A stretch of 64,000 nucleotides of DNA from Lachnospiraceae bacterium EP-SM-12S-S03 (GCA_020540725.1 JAJBSL010000014.1:10399-74398); one strand, 5' to 3'. Shown: positions 17,788 through 28,188, numbered from the stretch's first letter. Translations and numbers: made by a program. The notes: a model not told the origin generated them from the letters alone.

Positions 17788-18270
17788 TCACTGTGCAATC
17801 AACGTGCAGTTGACCTCTGCTCCATTTCTAGGCGTATACTCTTCGTCCATACTGTACGTTTTGTACTGCACCGTCAAAGGATATTCCCCTGATTCCAGCT
17901 CTTTTTTCAGTCGAATGTCGTATAAAGTCTGTCCAGGGCTTATCAGTTTTGATGTATAAATCGTTTCTTCTGTATCCGGAAGGTAGAAAGAAATTTCAAA
18001 ATATACATTGTTTTCCTTGGGATTTACCAACTCTACAGATACATCCTTTGTGCCTGCTGCAACCGTGATTGTTTTATATCCCGGTATCTGAATCCCCGCT
18101 TCTACGTTCCCTGTCTTTTTCTCACTGTCTGTTTTTGTCTGTGTTTTCTCAAATTCCGGAGTGTAACTGGTTACTTCCTTTGGTCTTGTGTACCAATAAA
18201 TTACTCCTCCCAAAACCAGGATCACTACTATGATCACACCTATTATCATCCGCTTTTTCTTCTGTTCCAT
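17788..18270 (-). CDS. Anchored extracellular protein of unknown function, first gene of the haem operon
   Basis: I do not recognise a named family. The 160-residue product has a basic start (MEQKKKR), one hydrophobic helix (about 8-27, ending YWYTRPKE), a Thr/Lys-rich spacer, and a beta-rich domain of about 95 residues (IPGYKTITVAAGTKDVSVEL to EVNCTLIAQ) that would lie outside the cell. The anchor resembles that of the DUF4430 protein at 8 kb. The start at 18270 follows GGAG; an ATG 12 bases upstream has no SD. As the first gene behind the operator-promoter region it is co-regulated with haem uptake, so a role on the haem path is likely but unproved. Confidence 0.75.
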   Translation of the reverse strand: MEQKKKRMIIGVIIVVILVLGGVIYWYTRPKEVTSYTPEFEKTQTKTDSEKKTGNVEAGIQIPGYKTITVAAGTKDVSVELVNPKENNVYFEISFYLPDTEETIYTSKLISPGQTLYDIRLKKELESGEYPLTVQYKTYSMDEEYTPRNGAEVNCTLIAQ

Positions 18271-18288
18271 AATATTCTCCATTTCGAA

Positions 18289-18303
18289 TTAGTCATAACT
18301 AAC
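18289..18303. promoter_or_regulatory. Operator copy 1 in the haem operon leader
   Basis: Plus strand TTAGTCATAACTAAC is 12 of 15 identical to the copy at 18346-18360. It is partly palindromic (TTAGT/ACTAA) and lies 19 bases upstream of the first start codon. Confidence 0.6.
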
Positions 18304-18320
18304 TAAAGTCTTTTTAAAAC

Positions 18321-18339
18321 GCGATTCTTTCAGAATCGC
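18321..18339 (-). terminator. Leader hairpin of the haem operon (possible attenuator)
   Basis: GCGATTC and GAATCGC form a 7-bp stem with a 5-base loop, followed on the minus strand by GTTTTAAAAAG. It is short and only weakly T-rich, so it may instead be a 5' stabilising hairpin. Confidence 0.4.
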
Positions 18340-18345
18340 CATAGG

Positions 18346-18360
18346 TTAGTCTTGTCTAAC
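18346..18360. promoter_or_regulatory. Operator copy 2 at the haem operon transcription start
   Basis: Plus strand TTAGTCTTGTCTAAC, with GTTAG/CTAAC arms, begins about 11 bases downstream of the -10 box, so a bound repressor would cover the start region. The TTAG...CTAA form recalls operators of DtxR-family metalloregulators; the family assignment is inference. Confidence 0.65.
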
Positions 18361-18370
18361 TGACTTTGTC

Positions 18371-18399
18371 AGTATAGCATACTGTTTTTACTTCGTCAA
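18371..18399 (-). promoter_or_regulatory. Sigma-A promoter of the haem operon
   Basis: Minus strand TTGACG (18399-18394), 17-base spacer and TATACT (18376-18371). It drives the seven-gene haem operon. Confidence 0.85.
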
Positions 18400-18440
18400 T
18401 ACTATTTCTAAAATTATCAAGTGCATCACCGCCAAAAGTA

Positions 18441-18449
18441 TGATACAAT
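18441..18449 (+). promoter_or_regulatory. Extended -10 promoter of the kinase-like gene
   Basis: TGATACAAT is an extended -10 (TGn plus TACAAT). No good -35 is present, as often seen with extended -10 promoters. The predicted start is just before the hairpin at 18456. Confidence 0.5.
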
Positions 18450-18455
18450 ATTTTC

Positions 18456-18490
18456 AGATGTCAGGCATCTTTTGTCCCTGACATCTTTTC
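18456..18490 (+). terminator. Terminator-like hairpin in the leader of the kinase-like gene
   Basis: AGATGTCAGG and CCTGACATCT form a 10-bp perfect stem around an 11-base loop, followed by TTTCTT. It sits between the only visible promoter and the gene, which suggests transcription attenuation or a short RNA. Confidence 0.65.
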
Positions 18491-18528
18491 TTAAAAACAA
18501 GCAGATTATTCTATAAACGGAGGAAATC

Positions 18529-19440
18529 ATGTTTACAATTCAGGTGGATAATGTGGAATTTCTTTTAAAAAAGAAATGTGACTTTACGTGGCTTCAAAAA
18601 TTAGGAAAAGTGTTCACTGTTTTTGACCAGAATGATTCCGGAAATATCAGTTTTGGAGTATATAATGGAAAAGAAAAATTCTTTGTCAAGGTAGCAGGAC
18701 TAAGTACCTCCAATGCCTCTCAATCTCAGGAAGACACTATATGCGCTTTAAAAACCGCAATTCCTATATATGAGAATATCAAGCATCCAAATTTGATTCA
18801 GCTAGTCAAACACTATTCTGTCAATGATCTATATATTGCCATTTTTAAATGGGCAGAAGGAGATTGTCTGTTTGATCACTGGAATTTTGAAAAATATGCT
18901 AAAAACTCAAACCTTATTCCACCGGCAAAACGTTTTAAACAATTATCCCTTTCTCAGAAAATCATATCAGCGGATGTTCTATTTTCTTTTTTAGAAACTG
19001 TATCGGACAGTGGATATGTTGCCGTAGATTTTTATGACGGAAGTATTATTTATGATTTCCAAAATGATACGATTACTATTTGCGACATTGATTTATTTCG
19101 TCAGAAACCTGCATGGAATGATATGGGGGAGGATTACTGGGGTACTAAAAGATTAAAAGCTCCGGAAGAATATCAATATGGAGCTGTCATTGATGAAATA
19201 ACAAACGTATATACGCTCGGTGCCCTGCTTTTTGACAGTTTTTTCGGAAATTACAGCAACTCCGAAATACAGAAAAGATATCAGAAACATATTTTCGAAC
19301 CTTGTTCGATCGAAAATTGGGAACTAAATCGCACATGTTATGAAGTCGCCAAAAAAGCTGTTTCAAAAGAACGCAAAAACCGCTATTCTTCCATTCAAGA
19401 ATTCCACAAAGATTGGAAAGAAGCGCTCAAAACACTATGA
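18529..19440 (+). CDS. Divergent Ser/Thr kinase-fold protein
   Basis: The 303-residue cytosolic protein has a recognisable protein-kinase layout: FGVYNGKEKFFVKVAG with K54 as the ATP-binding lysine, YVAVDFYDGS around D167 at the catalytic loop, CDID (D186/D188) in place of DFG, and an intact APE at 211-213 followed by DEITNVYTLGALLFD. The usual HRDxKxxN is replaced: His-Arg are lost and the Asn position is S172. It may be an unusual active kinase or a pseudokinase. No membrane or sensor segment is present. The start follows GGAGG. No partner phosphatase lies nearby. Ligand and targets are unknown. Confidence 0.75.
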   Translation: MFTIQVDNVEFLLKKKCDFTWLQKLGKVFTVFDQNDSGNISFGVYNGKEKFFVKVAGLSTSNASQSQEDTICALKTAIPIYENIKHPNLIQLVKHYSVNDLYIAIFKWAEGDCLFDHWNFEKYAKNSNLIPPAKRFKQLSLSQKIISADVLFSFLETVSDSGYVAVDFYDGSIIYDFQNDTITICDIDLFRQKPAWNDMGEDYWGTKRLKAPEEYQYGAVIDEITNVYTLGALLFDSFFGNYSNSEIQKRYQKHIFEPCSIENWELNRTCYEVAKKAVSKERKNRYSSIQEFHKDWKEALKTL

Positions 19441-19450
19441 TTAGATAAAG

Positions 19451-19515
19451 TTGGGGACATGGCAAAATCAAATTGGGGACGTAGTAAAATGCAAAAACAC
19501 TACGTCCCCAATTTG
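19451..19515. repeat. REP-like element with long perfect hairpin
   Basis: An 18-base unit occurs twice in direct orientation (19451-19468 and 19473-19490; TTGGGGAC followed by a variable centre and AAAAT). The second unit lies in a perfect 17-bp inverted repeat, 19469-19485 with 19499-19515 (CAAATTGGGGACGTAGT and its complement, 13-base loop). The TTGGGGAC core recalls REP elements mobilised by REP-associated tyrosine transposases. No transposase is in the window. Confidence 0.65.
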
Positions 19516-19550
19516 AAAAATGGAGCAGGAAATGATTTCCCGCTCCATTT
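19516..19550. terminator. Terminator of rpoBC
   Basis: An ATGGAGC...GCTCCAT stem, extended inward by GGAAAT/ATTTCC with one mismatch, is followed on minus by TTTTTC. It closes rpoC and may also stop plus-strand transcription. Confidence 0.85.
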
Positions 19551-19567
19551 TATTGAACATATGATGT

Positions 19568-22500
19568 TTATTCTTCGATTTCTTCAGATACTTCTTCTGC
19601 AATTTCATCTGCTGCTTCTGCCGCCATATCTTCTGTCGTTTCTTCATCCACGCCATCCATTACAGCTAAATCACTAACATCATCAAGATTTTCTAAATCT
19701 TCAAGATCTGTTTCATCATCTTCTTCCTCTTCCATACCTGTATCGAGATTTACGTCTCTGTATTTTCTCATACCTGTACCTGCTGGAATCAGTTTACCGA
19801 TGATTACGTTTTCTTTCAGACCGATCAATGGATCTACTTTTCCTTTGATTGCCGCTTCAGTCAGAACCTTTGTTGTCTCCTGGAAGGAAGCTGCTGAAAG
19901 GAAGGAGTTCGTAGCAAGGGAAGCTTTCGTAATACCAAGCATTACCTGCTCTCCTGTTGCCGGCTCTTTGCCTTCTTCCATAAGTTTTTCATTGACCTCT
20001 TCGAATTCAAGTACATCTACCATTGTTCCCGGTAAGAATTCAGAATCACCGTTTTCTTCGATACGGATCTTCTTCAACATCTGACGCACAATAACCTCAA
20101 TATGTTTATCGTTGATTTCTACACCCTGGAGACGGTATACTCTCTGTACTTCCTGGATCATGTAATCCTGTGCTGCACGAAGTCCTTTGATCTTCAGGAT
20201 ATCGTGTGGATTTACACTACCTTCTGTCAGTTCATCACCAGCTCCTAATACTGCCCCATCCTGAATCTTGATTCTGGAACCATACGGAATTAAGTAAGCC
20301 TTTGATTCACCTGTTTCACTATTTGTAACGATAATTTCACGTTTTTTCTTTGTATCATTGATTGTAGCTACGCCGCCAAACTCTGTGATGATAGCAAGTC
20401 CTTTCGGTTTTCTTGCCTCAAAAAGCTCCTCGACACGAGGAAGACCCTGTGTGATATCCCCACCGGCAACACCACCGGTATGGAATGTACGCATTGTAAG
20501 CTGTGTACCCGGCTCACCGATGGACTGGGCAGCAATAATACCAACTGCCTCACCAACCTGAACAGGCTCTCCTGTTGCCATGTTGGCACCATAACATTTT
20601 GCACATACACCAATATGCGATTTACATGTTAAGATTGTACGGATTTTTACTTCTGTAATTGGTCCGCCATCTTTGCTTACACCGTATTTCATAACTGCTT
20701 CCGCACGTTTCGGTGTAACCATGTGATTTGCTTTCACGATCACGTTACCGTCTTTGTCGCAAATTGTCTCGCACACATAACGTCCTGTGATACGTTCCTG
20801 CAAGCTCTCGATTTCTTCGTTTCCATCCATAAATGCTTTTACATACATACCTGGGATTTCTGCTCCTTCCGGAACACAATCGATTTCACGGATGATCAAA
20901 TCCTGGGATACGTCAACAAGACGTCTTGTTAAGTATCCTGAATCGGCTGTACGAAGCGCTGTATCGGAAAGTCCTTTACGAGCACCGTGTGCAGACATGA
21001 AGTATTCGAGTACGTCAAGACCTTCACGGAAGTTTGACTTGATAGGGAGCTCAATTGTACGTCCTGTTGTATCAGCCATCAAACCACGCATACCTGCAAG
21101 CTGTTTGATCTGTTTGTCAGAACCACGGGCTCCGGAGTCAGCCATCATGAAGATGTTGTTGTATTTATCCAGACCGTCTAACAGTGCTTTTGTTAAAGCA
21201 TCATCAGTATTCTTCCATGTTTCTACAACTTCTTTGTAACGCTCTTCTTCTGTAATAAGACCACGTTTGAAGTTCTTTGTAATTCTATCCACAGTATCCT
21301 GTGCCTGCTGGATCATTTCAGGTTTCTGTGGCGGCACAGTCATCTCGGAAATGGATACTGTCATCGCAGCTCTTGTAGAATATTTATATCCTGTTGCTTT
21401 GATCTTATCCAAAACTTCTGCTGTTACTGTTGCACCATGTGTATTGATTACTTTTTCAAGAATCTGCTTGTTCTGTTTCTTTCCTACAAGGAAGTCAACT
21501 TCAAGAAGAAGTTCATTTCCCGGAATGCTTCTGTCAACAAATCCAAGATCCTGTGGAATGATTTCGTTGAATAAGAAACGTCCCAGTGTAGATTCTACGT
21601 TTCCGCTTAATGTTCTTCCATCCGGAAGTGTTTTTGTTACGCGGACAGTAATTCTTGAGTGAAGTGTAATAACTTCATTTTCATATGCTAAGATTGCTTC
21701 GTTTAAGTTCTTGAAGAACTTACCTTCTCCTTTTACTCCAGGTCTTTCCTGTGTTAAGTAATAAATACCGAGTACCATATCCTGTGAAGGAACGGCTACC
21801 GGTCCACCATCTGAAGGTTTCAGAAGGTTGTTTGGAGAAAGAAGTAAGAAACGGCACTCTGCCTGAGCTTCTACGGATAATGGAAGATGAACCGCCATCT
21901 GGTCACCGTCGAAGTCAGCGTTGAACGCTGTACATACAAGCGGATGAAGCTTGATTGCCTTACCTTCTACAAGAATCGGTTCAAATGCCTGAATACCAAG
22001 TCTATGCAGAGTAGGAGCTCGGTTTAACATAACCGGATGCTCTTTAATCACATCTTCAAGTACATCCCAAACTTCTGTCTGAAGTCTTTCTACCATTTTC
22101 TTCGCATTTTTAATATTGTGTGCTGTACCGTTTGCTACAAGCTCTTTCATAACAAATGGTTTGAACAGCTCAATTGCCATCTCTTTCGGAAGACCACACT
22201 GGTAAATCTTAAGTTCCGGTCCTACGACGATAACGGAACGTCCTGAGTAGTCAACACGTTTACCAAGTAAGTTCTGACGGAAACGTCCGGACTTACCTTT
22301 TAACATATCAGATAAAGACTTGAGCGGACGGTTACCCGGTCCTGTTACCGGACGGCCACGGCGTCCATTGTCGATCAATGCATCGACAGCTTCCTGGAGC
22401 ATTCTCTTCTCGTTACGAACGATAATATCCGGAGCTCCTAACTCAAGAAGTCTTCTCAGACGGTTGTTTCTGTTAATGATTCTTCTATATAAATCATTTA

Positions 22501-23284
22501 AGTCAGATGTGGCAAAACGTCCACCGTCTAACTGTACCATCGGACGTAAATCCGGTGGAAGTACCGGAATTGCATTTAAAATCATCCACTCCGGTTTGTT
22601 TCCTGAACCACGGAACGCTTCCACAACTTCAAGACGTTTCACGATTCTCGCACGTTTCTGTCCTGTTGCTCCCTTTAATCCGTTCTGTAATTCATCATAT
22701 TCTTTGTCAAGATCAATAGCCTGCAGAAGTTCCTGAATTGCTTCAGCTCCCATTCCAACACGGAATGCACTTCCGTAAGTCTCTCTCGCTTCCTGGTATT
22801 CCTGCTCTGAAAGTACTTGTTTGTACTGCAGATTCGTCTCACCTTTATCAAGAACAATGTAAGATGCAAAGTATAAAACTTTCTCCAATGTTCTAGGTGA
22901 AATATCAAGGATCAGACCCATACGGCTCGGAATTCCTTTAAAATACCAGATGTGTGATACCGGAGCTGCAAGGGCAATATGCCCCATTCGCTCACGACGT
23001 ACACTCGCTTTTGTTACCTCTACACCACAACGGTCACAGACAACCCCTTTATAACGGATTTTCTTATATTTTCCACAATGACATTCCCAGTCCTTGCTTG
23101 GTCCGAAAATTCTTTCGCAGAAAAGGCCGTCTCTTTCCGGTTTCAAAGTTCTATAGTTGATAGTCTCAGGTTTTGTAACTTCACCCCTTGACCATTCTGA
23201 AATCTTTTCAGGTGATGCCAAACCAATTTTAATCGCATCAAAAGTCATTGGCTGGTATGTTGCTTCGTTATTTGTTGCTGACAT
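19568..23284 (-). CDS. rpoC: RNA polymerase beta' subunit
   Basis: This is the largest catalytic subunit of RNA polymerase. The 1238-residue protein has the N-terminal zinc motif ([19 protein letters not shown]), the catalytic Mg-binding NADFDGDQM, the bridge-helix/trigger-loop region ([27 protein letters not shown] equivalent), the second zinc site ([11 protein letters not shown]) and an unusually acidic C-terminal tail rich in Glu and Asp (about the last 60 residues). Length is normal for Clostridia. GGGAG precedes the ATG. It follows rpoB by 14 bases and ends at a strong terminator, so rpsL is not directly downstream. Confidence 0.98.
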   Translation of the reverse strand: MSATNNEATYQPMTFDAIKIGLASPEKISEWSRGEVTKPETINYRTLKPERDGLFCERIFGPSKDWECHCGKYKKIRYKGVVCDRCGVEVTKASVRRERMGHIALAAPVSHIWYFKGIPSRMGLILDISPRTLEKVLYFASYIVLDKGETNLQYKQVLSEQEYQEARETYGSAFRVGMGAEAIQELLQAIDLDKEYDELQNGLKGATGQKRARIVKRLEVVEAFRGSGNKPEWMILNAIPVLPPDLRPMVQLDGGRFATSDLNDLYRRIINRNNRLRRLLELGAPDIIVRNEKRMLQEAVDALIDNGRRGRPVTGPGNRPLKSLSDMLKGKSGRFRQNLLGKRVDYSGRSVIVVGPELKIYQCGLPKEMAIELFKPFVMKELVANGTAHNIKNAKKMVERLQTEVWDVLEDVIKEHPVMLNRAPTLHRLGIQAFEPILVEGKAIKLHPLVCTAFNADFDGDQMAVHLPLSVEAQAECRFLLLSPNNLLKPSDGGPVAVPSQDMVLGIYYLTQERPGVKGEGKFFKNLNEAILAYENEVITLHSRITVRVTKTLPDGRTLSGNVESTLGRFLFNEIIPQDLGFVDRSIPGNELLLEVDFLVGKKQNKQILEKVINTHGATVTAEVLDKIKATGYKYSTRAAMTVSISEMTVPPQKPEMIQQAQDTVDRITKNFKRGLITEEERYKEVVETWKNTDDALTKALLDGLDKYNNIFMMADSGARGSDKQIKQLAGMRGLMADTTGRTIELPIKSNFREGLDVLEYFMSAHGARKGLSDTALRTADSGYLTRRLVDVSQDLIIREIDCVPEGAEIPGMYVKAFMDGNEEIESLQERITGRYVCETICDKDGNVIVKANHMVTPKRAEAVMKYGVSKDGGPITEVKIRTILTCKSHIGVCAKCYGANMATGEPVQVGEAVGIIAAQSIGEPGTQLTMRTFHTGGVAGGDITQGLPRVEELFEARKPKGLAIITEFGGVATINDTKKKREIIVTNSETGESKAYLIPYGSRIKIQDGAVLGAGDELTEGSVNPHDILKIKGLRAAQDYMIQEVQRVYRLQGVEINDKHIEVIVRQMLKKIRIEENGDSEFLPGTMVDVLEFEEVNEKLMEEGKEPATGEQVMLGITKASLATNSFLSAASFQETTKVLTEAAIKGKVDPLIGLKENVIIGKLIPAGTGMRKYRDVNLDTGMEEEEDDETDLEDLENLDDVSDLAVMDGVDEETTEDMAAEAADEIAEEVSEEIEE

Positions 23285-23298
23285 TTAGGCACTCCCTT

Positions 23299-26200
23299 CT
23301 ATTCTTCATCAAGAATTTCATCAAAATCGGCATCTTCAGGTTCCTCTTCAATATCTACAAGTTCTTCACCTTCAAATTCCTGTCGGCTGAATCCATGCTG
23401 TCCATAGTCTTCATCATCGTTGTAACGTCTGTCACCTTCAATGATAGAACGCAAGTCTGTCTCGCCATAATCAACAGTTTCCATGATCTCTACTTCTGTG
23501 TTATCTTCTTTCAATACTCTGACATCAAGACCAAGTGACTGTAACTCCTTCAAAAGTACCTTGAATGACTCAGGAATTCCCGGCTCAGGAATATTTTCAC
23601 CCTTAATAATTGCCTCGTATGTCTTCACACGACCAACAACATCATCAGATTTTACAGTTAAGATTTCCTGAAGTGTGTATGATGCACCGTAAGCTTCCAG
23701 TGCCCAAACCTCCATCTCACCGAATCTCTGTCCACCGAACTGTGCCTTACCACCCAATGGCTGTTGTGTTACCAATGAGTAAGGACCTGTAGAACGAGCA
23801 TGGATCTTGTCGTCTACCAGATGGTGAAGTTTCAGGTAGTGCATGTGACCGATTGTAACAGGGCTGTCGAAATATTCTCCTGTTCTACCGTCACGAAGAC
23901 GTACCTTACCATCGCGGGAAATCGGAACACCCTTCCACAACTTTCTGTGTTCTCTGTTCTCAGATAAGTATTCCAATACCTCCGGAAGTAATTCTTCTTT
24001 ATGTTTCTTTTCAAACTCATCCCACTCAAGATTTACATAATCATTTGCAAGATCAAGAGTGTCCATGATATCAACCTCGTTTGCTCCGTCAAATACAGGT
24101 GTTGCAATGTTGAATCCTAACGCTTTTGCAGCAAGACTCAAATGGATCTCAAGCACCTGTCCAATGTTCATACGTGATGGCACACCGAGCGGATTCAATA
24201 CGATGTCAAGTGGACGTCCGTTTGGTAAGAACGGCATATCTTCTACTGGAAGTACACGGGAAACAACACCCTTGTTACCGTGACGTCCGGCCATCTTATC
24301 TCCTACGGAAATCTTTCTCTTCTGCGCAATGTAAATACGCACAGACTGATTCACACCCGGAGAAAGCTCGTCGCCATTCTCTCTTGTAAATACTTTCGCA
24401 TCCACAACAATACCATATTCTCCGTGAGGTACTTTCAAAGAAGTATCTCTTACTTCTCTTGCTTTCTCACCGAAAATTGCACGTAAAAGTCTCTCTTCTG
24501 CTGTCAGTTCTGTCTCTCCCTTTGGAGTTACTTTTCCGACTAAGATATCCCCTGCACGAACTTCTGCACCGATACGGATGATACCTCTCTCGTCGAGATC
24601 CTTAAGTGCGTCATCACCAACACCCGGAATATCTCTTGTGATTTCTTCCGGTCCTAACTTCGTATCACGTGCTTCTGCTTCATATTCTTCAATATGGATG
24701 GATGTATAAACATCATCCTGTACTAATCTTTCGCTTAATAATACAGCATCCTCGTAATTGTAACCTTCCCATGTCATGAAACCGATGAGTGGGTTCTTAC
24801 CAAGAGCCATCTCTCCGTTAGATGTGGATGGTCCGTCAGCGATTACCTGTCCTGCTTCCACTTTCTCGCCTTTGACAACGATTGGTCTCTGGTTGTAGCA
24901 GTTGCTCTGGTTACTTCTAAGGAATTTTGTAAGCTTATATATCTTTCTTGTTCCATCTTCATGTTTGATCGTAATCTCTTTTGAAGTAGAACGTTCAATC
25001 ACACCAGCACGTTCAGCCACAATACATACACCCGAATCCACGGCTGCTTTTGTCTCCATACCTGTTCCGACAACCGGTGCCTCCGTCAACATAAGAGGTA
25101 CTGCCTGACGCTGCATGTTGGATCCCATAAGCGCACGAGTCGGGTCATCGTTCTCAAGGAACGGAATGAGTGCTGTAGCTACAGAGAATACCATTTTCGG
25201 AGAAACGTCCATGTAATCAAACATTGTTTTCTCGTATTCCTGTGTCTCTTCACGGTAACGACCCGCCACATTCTTATGCACAAAGTGTCCTTCTGCATCT
25301 AACGGTTCGTTAGCCTGTGCTACGTGATAATTATCTTCTTCGTCTGCTGTCATGTAAACAACTTCTTCTGTTACGACCGGATTCTTTGGATCCGTCTTGT
25401 CAATCTTACGATAAGGCGCTTCCACAAAACCGTACTCGTTAATTCTTGCGTAACATGCAAGAGAGTTAATAAGACCGATGTTCGGACCTTCCGGAGTCTC
25501 AACCGGACACATTCTTCCGTAGTGGGAATAGTGAACGTCTCGAACCTCGAATCCGGCTCTGTCTCGTGAAAGACCACCAGGTCCAAGGGCTGACAAACGT
25601 CTCTTATGTGTCAACTCTCCAAGCGGGTTGTTCTGATCCATGAACTGTGAAAGCTGTGAAGAACCGAAGAATTCCTTCACTGCTGCAGTTACCGGTTTGA
25701 TATTGATCAGTGACTGTGGAGAAATTCCATCTAAATCCTGAGTTGTCATTCTCTCACGCACGACTCTTTCCAGTCTGGAAAGACCAATTCTATACTGATT
25801 CTGCAATAACTCACCAACCGCACGGATACGTCTGTTTCCTAAGTGGTCGATATCGTCATCATTTCCAAGTCCATACTCTAAGTGAATATTGTAGTTGATA
25901 GAAGCCAAAATATCCTCTTTTGTGATATGCTTTGGAATCAGGTCATGAATGTTCTTTCTAATCTGTTCTTTTAATTCGTCAATGTCACCTGCAGTTTCTT
26001 CTAAAAGTTGTGCAAGTACCGGATAATATACTAATTCTGTTACCCCTAACTCTTTCGCGTCCACATCCACAACACTTTCCAAATCTACCATCATGCTGGA
26101 AAGTACTTTAATGTTACGCTCTTCACCTTTCACCCATACAAACGGAACTGCCGCATTCTGTACCTTGTCAGCCAATTCTCTTGTAAATGTTGTTCCTTCC

Positions 26201-27126
26201 TCAACAAGAACTTCTCCTGTAACAGGGCTCACAACATCTTCTGCAGCCATCTGTCCTGTGATACGGTTTTTAAGGGCCAATTTTTTATTAAATTTATAAC
26301 GACCTACTTTTGCAAGATCATAACGTCTCGGGTCAAAGAACATACTCATAATGAGGCTCTCTGCACTGTCCACTGCCAACGGCTCTCCCGGACGGATTTT
26401 CTTATATAATTCAAGAAGACCTTCCTGATAGCTTTCTGCTGTATCTTTGCCAAAGCTTGCAAGAATCTTCGGTTCCTCGCCGAATAACTCCACAATCTCT
26501 GCATTTGTACCATATCCAAGTGCACGGATAAGCACTGTGATCGGCACCTTTCTAGTTCTATCTACACGTACATAGAAAACGTCATTGGAGTCAGTCTCAT
26601 ATTCCAACCATGCACCACGGTTCGGGATTACAGTAGAAGAATATAATTCTTTTCCGATCTTATCATGAGCGATTGCATAGTAGATACCAGGAGAACGAAC
26701 AAGCTGACTTACGATAACACGTTCTGCTCCGTTGATCACGAATGTACCTGTTGCCGTCATAAGCGGAAGGTCACCCATGAAAATCTCATGCTCATTGATC
26801 TCATCTGTTTCTTTATTATAAAGTCTCACTTTCACTTTCAGCGGTGCCGCATATGTAGCATCGCGTTCTTTACATTCCTCGATGGTATATTTCACATCAT
26901 CTTCGCATAATGTAAAATCTACAAACTCCAGACTTAAATGACCGCTGTAATCAGCGATTGGGGAAATATCATCAAATACTTCTTTTAATCCTGCATCAAG
27001 AAACCATTGGTAAGAGTCTTTCTGCACTTCGATTAAATTCGGCATTTCGAGTACTTCTTTTTGTCTGGAATAACTCATACGAGAACTTTTTCCATTTGTG
27101 ATGGGACGAATTCTGTTTTTCTCCAT
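23299..27126 (-). CDS. rpoB: RNA polymerase beta subunit
   Basis: The 1275-residue beta subunit is complete. The rifampicin pocket reads [16 protein letters not shown] then [13 protein letters not shown], with the Asp, His and Ser positions most often mutated in resistance all of the sensitive type. Other landmarks are [15 protein letters not shown] (here [16 protein letters not shown]), [13 protein letters not shown] and [24 protein letters not shown]. The tail is acidic. The ATG follows AAGGAG. Unlike most bacteria, rplL does not lie directly upstream; rpoB has its own promoter and a 140-base leader. Confidence 0.98.
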   Translation of the reverse strand: MEKNRIRPITNGKSSRMSYSRQKEVLEMPNLIEVQKDSYQWFLDAGLKEVFDDISPIADYSGHLSLEFVDFTLCEDDVKYTIEECKERDATYAAPLKVKVRLYNKETDEINEHEIFMGDLPLMTATGTFVINGAERVIVSQLVRSPGIYYAIAHDKIGKELYSSTVIPNRGAWLEYETDSNDVFYVRVDRTRKVPITVLIRALGYGTNAEIVELFGEEPKILASFGKDTAESYQEGLLELYKKIRPGEPLAVDSAESLIMSMFFDPRRYDLAKVGRYKFNKKLALKNRITGQMAAEDVVSPVTGEVLVEEGTTFTRELADKVQNAAVPFVWVKGEERNIKVLSSMMVDLESVVDVDAKELGVTELVYYPVLAQLLEETAGDIDELKEQIRKNIHDLIPKHITKEDILASINYNIHLEYGLGNDDDIDHLGNRRIRAVGELLQNQYRIGLSRLERVVRERMTTQDLDGISPQSLINIKPVTAAVKEFFGSSQLSQFMDQNNPLGELTHKRRLSALGPGGLSRDRAGFEVRDVHYSHYGRMCPVETPEGPNIGLINSLACYARINEYGFVEAPYRKIDKTDPKNPVVTEEVVYMTADEEDNYHVAQANEPLDAEGHFVHKNVAGRYREETQEYEKTMFDYMDVSPKMVFSVATALIPFLENDDPTRALMGSNMQRQAVPLMLTEAPVVGTGMETKAAVDSGVCIVAERAGVIERSTSKEITIKHEDGTRKIYKLTKFLRSNQSNCYNQRPIVVKGEKVEAGQVIADGPSTSNGEMALGKNPLIGFMTWEGYNYEDAVLLSERLVQDDVYTSIHIEEYEAEARDTKLGPEEITRDIPGVGDDALKDLDERGIIRIGAEVRAGDILVGKVTPKGETELTAEERLLRAIFGEKAREVRDTSLKVPHGEYGIVVDAKVFTRENGDELSPGVNQSVRIYIAQKRKISVGDKMAGRHGNKGVVSRVLPVEDMPFLPNGRPLDIVLNPLGVPSRMNIGQVLEIHLSLAAKALGFNIATPVFDGANEVDIMDTLDLANDYVNLEWDEFEKKHKEELLPEVLEYLSENREHRKLWKGVPISRDGKVRLRDGRTGEYFDSPVTIGHMHYLKLHHLVDDKIHARSTGPYSLVTQQPLGGKAQFGGQRFGEMEVWALEAYGASYTLQEILTVKSDDVVGRVKTYEAIIKGENIPEPGIPESFKVLLKELQSLGLDVRVLKEDNTEVEIMETVDYGETDLRSIIEGDRRYNDDEDYGQHGFSRQEFEGEELVDIEEEPEDADFDEILDEE

Positions 27127-27181
27127 TGACGTTCACTCCTTGTATATTTATTTGGCCTTCGGGTTAATTTCCTCTAATATA

Positions 27182-27225
27182 CAATGAAAACCAAGGAAAA
27201 ACTGTGATTTTTCTTCGTTTTCATT
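27182..27225 (-). other. Long imperfect hairpin in the rpoB leader
   Basis: AATGAAAACCAAGG and its near complement, continued by AAAAA/TTTTT, make a stem of about 18 bp with one or two mismatches. No strong T-run follows, so it is probably not a terminator. It may affect mRNA stability or rpoBC autoregulation; this is inference. Confidence 0.5.
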
Positions 27226-27265
27226 ACATTATGTGGGCATGATTCTCCACAATAGCGCATTTTTA

Positions 27266-27294
27266 ACTGTATCACAAGAAAATTGACTTGTCAA
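27266..27294 (-). promoter_or_regulatory. Sigma-A promoter of rpoBC
   Basis: Minus strand TTGACA (27294-27289), 17-base spacer and TACAGT (27271-27266), the latter with an extended TGn. It is about 140 bases upstream of rpoB. Confidence 0.85.
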
Positions 27295-27310
27295 GAAGTT
27301 TTTTCAAAAG

Positions 27311-28171
27311 TTATATAATATTCCGTATCCCTTCACATATCCTACGCGCTACATGTGGATTATTCATGGTATACAGATGAATTCCATCAATATCGCTCAC
27401 CAGAAGATCAATGATCTGACTCAATGCATACGACATTCCCGCATCAAAGAGCGCCGCTTTATTGTTTTCATATTTATCAATGATTTTCTGGAAGCGGGTC
27501 GGAAAGGTTGCACCGCACATGGTAATCATTCTTTTGATTTGTGCTGCATTGATCACCGGCATGATTCCCGGAATTACCGGAACATCAATTTCTGCAATAC
27601 GGCAGTTTTCCACAAAACGGAAAAAATGATCATTGTCAAAAAACAACTGGGACAGCAACGCTTCCGCGCCTGCATTTACTTTCTCTTTTAAATATTTCAT
27701 CTCATCGATCCGGTTATTTGATTCCGGATGGCATTCCGGATAACAGGCACCAAGGAAACAAAAATCACTCTTTGGTTTTAAATAGGAAATCAAATCGGAT
27801 GCATGGCGGAAATCTTCTTTCTCCGTCACATCCGGTCTTCTGTCTCCACGAAGCGCAAGCACATTTTCAATTCCTTCTGCCGCAAGTACTTTGGAAAACT
27901 CGTCAATTTCTTCCTTATTATAATGAAGACAAGTCAAATGCACCACCGGCTCCACATGGTATTCATGCTTAATCTTCTTAGCAAGTTCAATGGTTCGGTT
28001 ATTATTTGAACTTCCGCCCGCACCAAATGTCACACTGATGAAATCCGGCTTCAACTCACATAAAACCTCCAATGTAGCATCTATATTTTTCAATTCACTG
28101 TCTTTTTTCGGAGGGAAAATCTCAAACGAGAGACTTTTCTCCTTTTTCTCATATATTTCTGAAATCTTCAT
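27311..28171 (-). CDS. metF: Methylenetetrahydrofolate reductase
   Basis: This flavoenzyme reduces 5,10-methylene-THF to 5-methyl-THF, the methyl donor for methionine synthesis and, in acetogens, an acetyl-CoA pathway intermediate. The 286-residue TIM-barrel protein has SFEIFPPKK with the catalytic Glu, ISVTFGAGGSS, VLALRGDR (folate site) and CYPECHPES, all typical. No fused domain is present. It follows the methionine synthase-like gene by 17 bases, which supports a methionine role. AGGATGG lies just upstream of the ATG. Confidence 0.93.
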   Translation of the reverse strand: MKISEIYEKKEKSLSFEIFPPKKDSELKNIDATLEVLCELKPDFISVTFGAGGSSNNNRTIELAKKIKHEYHVEPVVHLTCLHYNKEEIDEFSKVLAAEGIENVLALRGDRRPDVTEKEDFRHASDLISYLKPKSDFCFLGACYPECHPESNNRIDEMKYLKEKVNAGAEALLSQLFFDNDHFFRFVENCRIAEIDVPVIPGIMPVINAAQIKRMITMCGATFPTRFQKIIDKYENNKAALFDAGMSYALSQIIDLLVSDIDGIHLYTMNNPHVARRICEGIRNII

Positions 28172-28188
28172 TTTTCATACCATCCTTC

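Noticed and set aside
19451..19515. CRISPR array
   Set aside because: Only two repeat units with a 4-base gap and an inverted copy; no spacers and no cas genes in the window.
23299..27126. Rifampicin-resistance allele of rpoB
   Set aside because: The key Asp, His and Ser positions are of the sensitive type; the Gly in NPLGE is probably ordinary variation among Clostridia.
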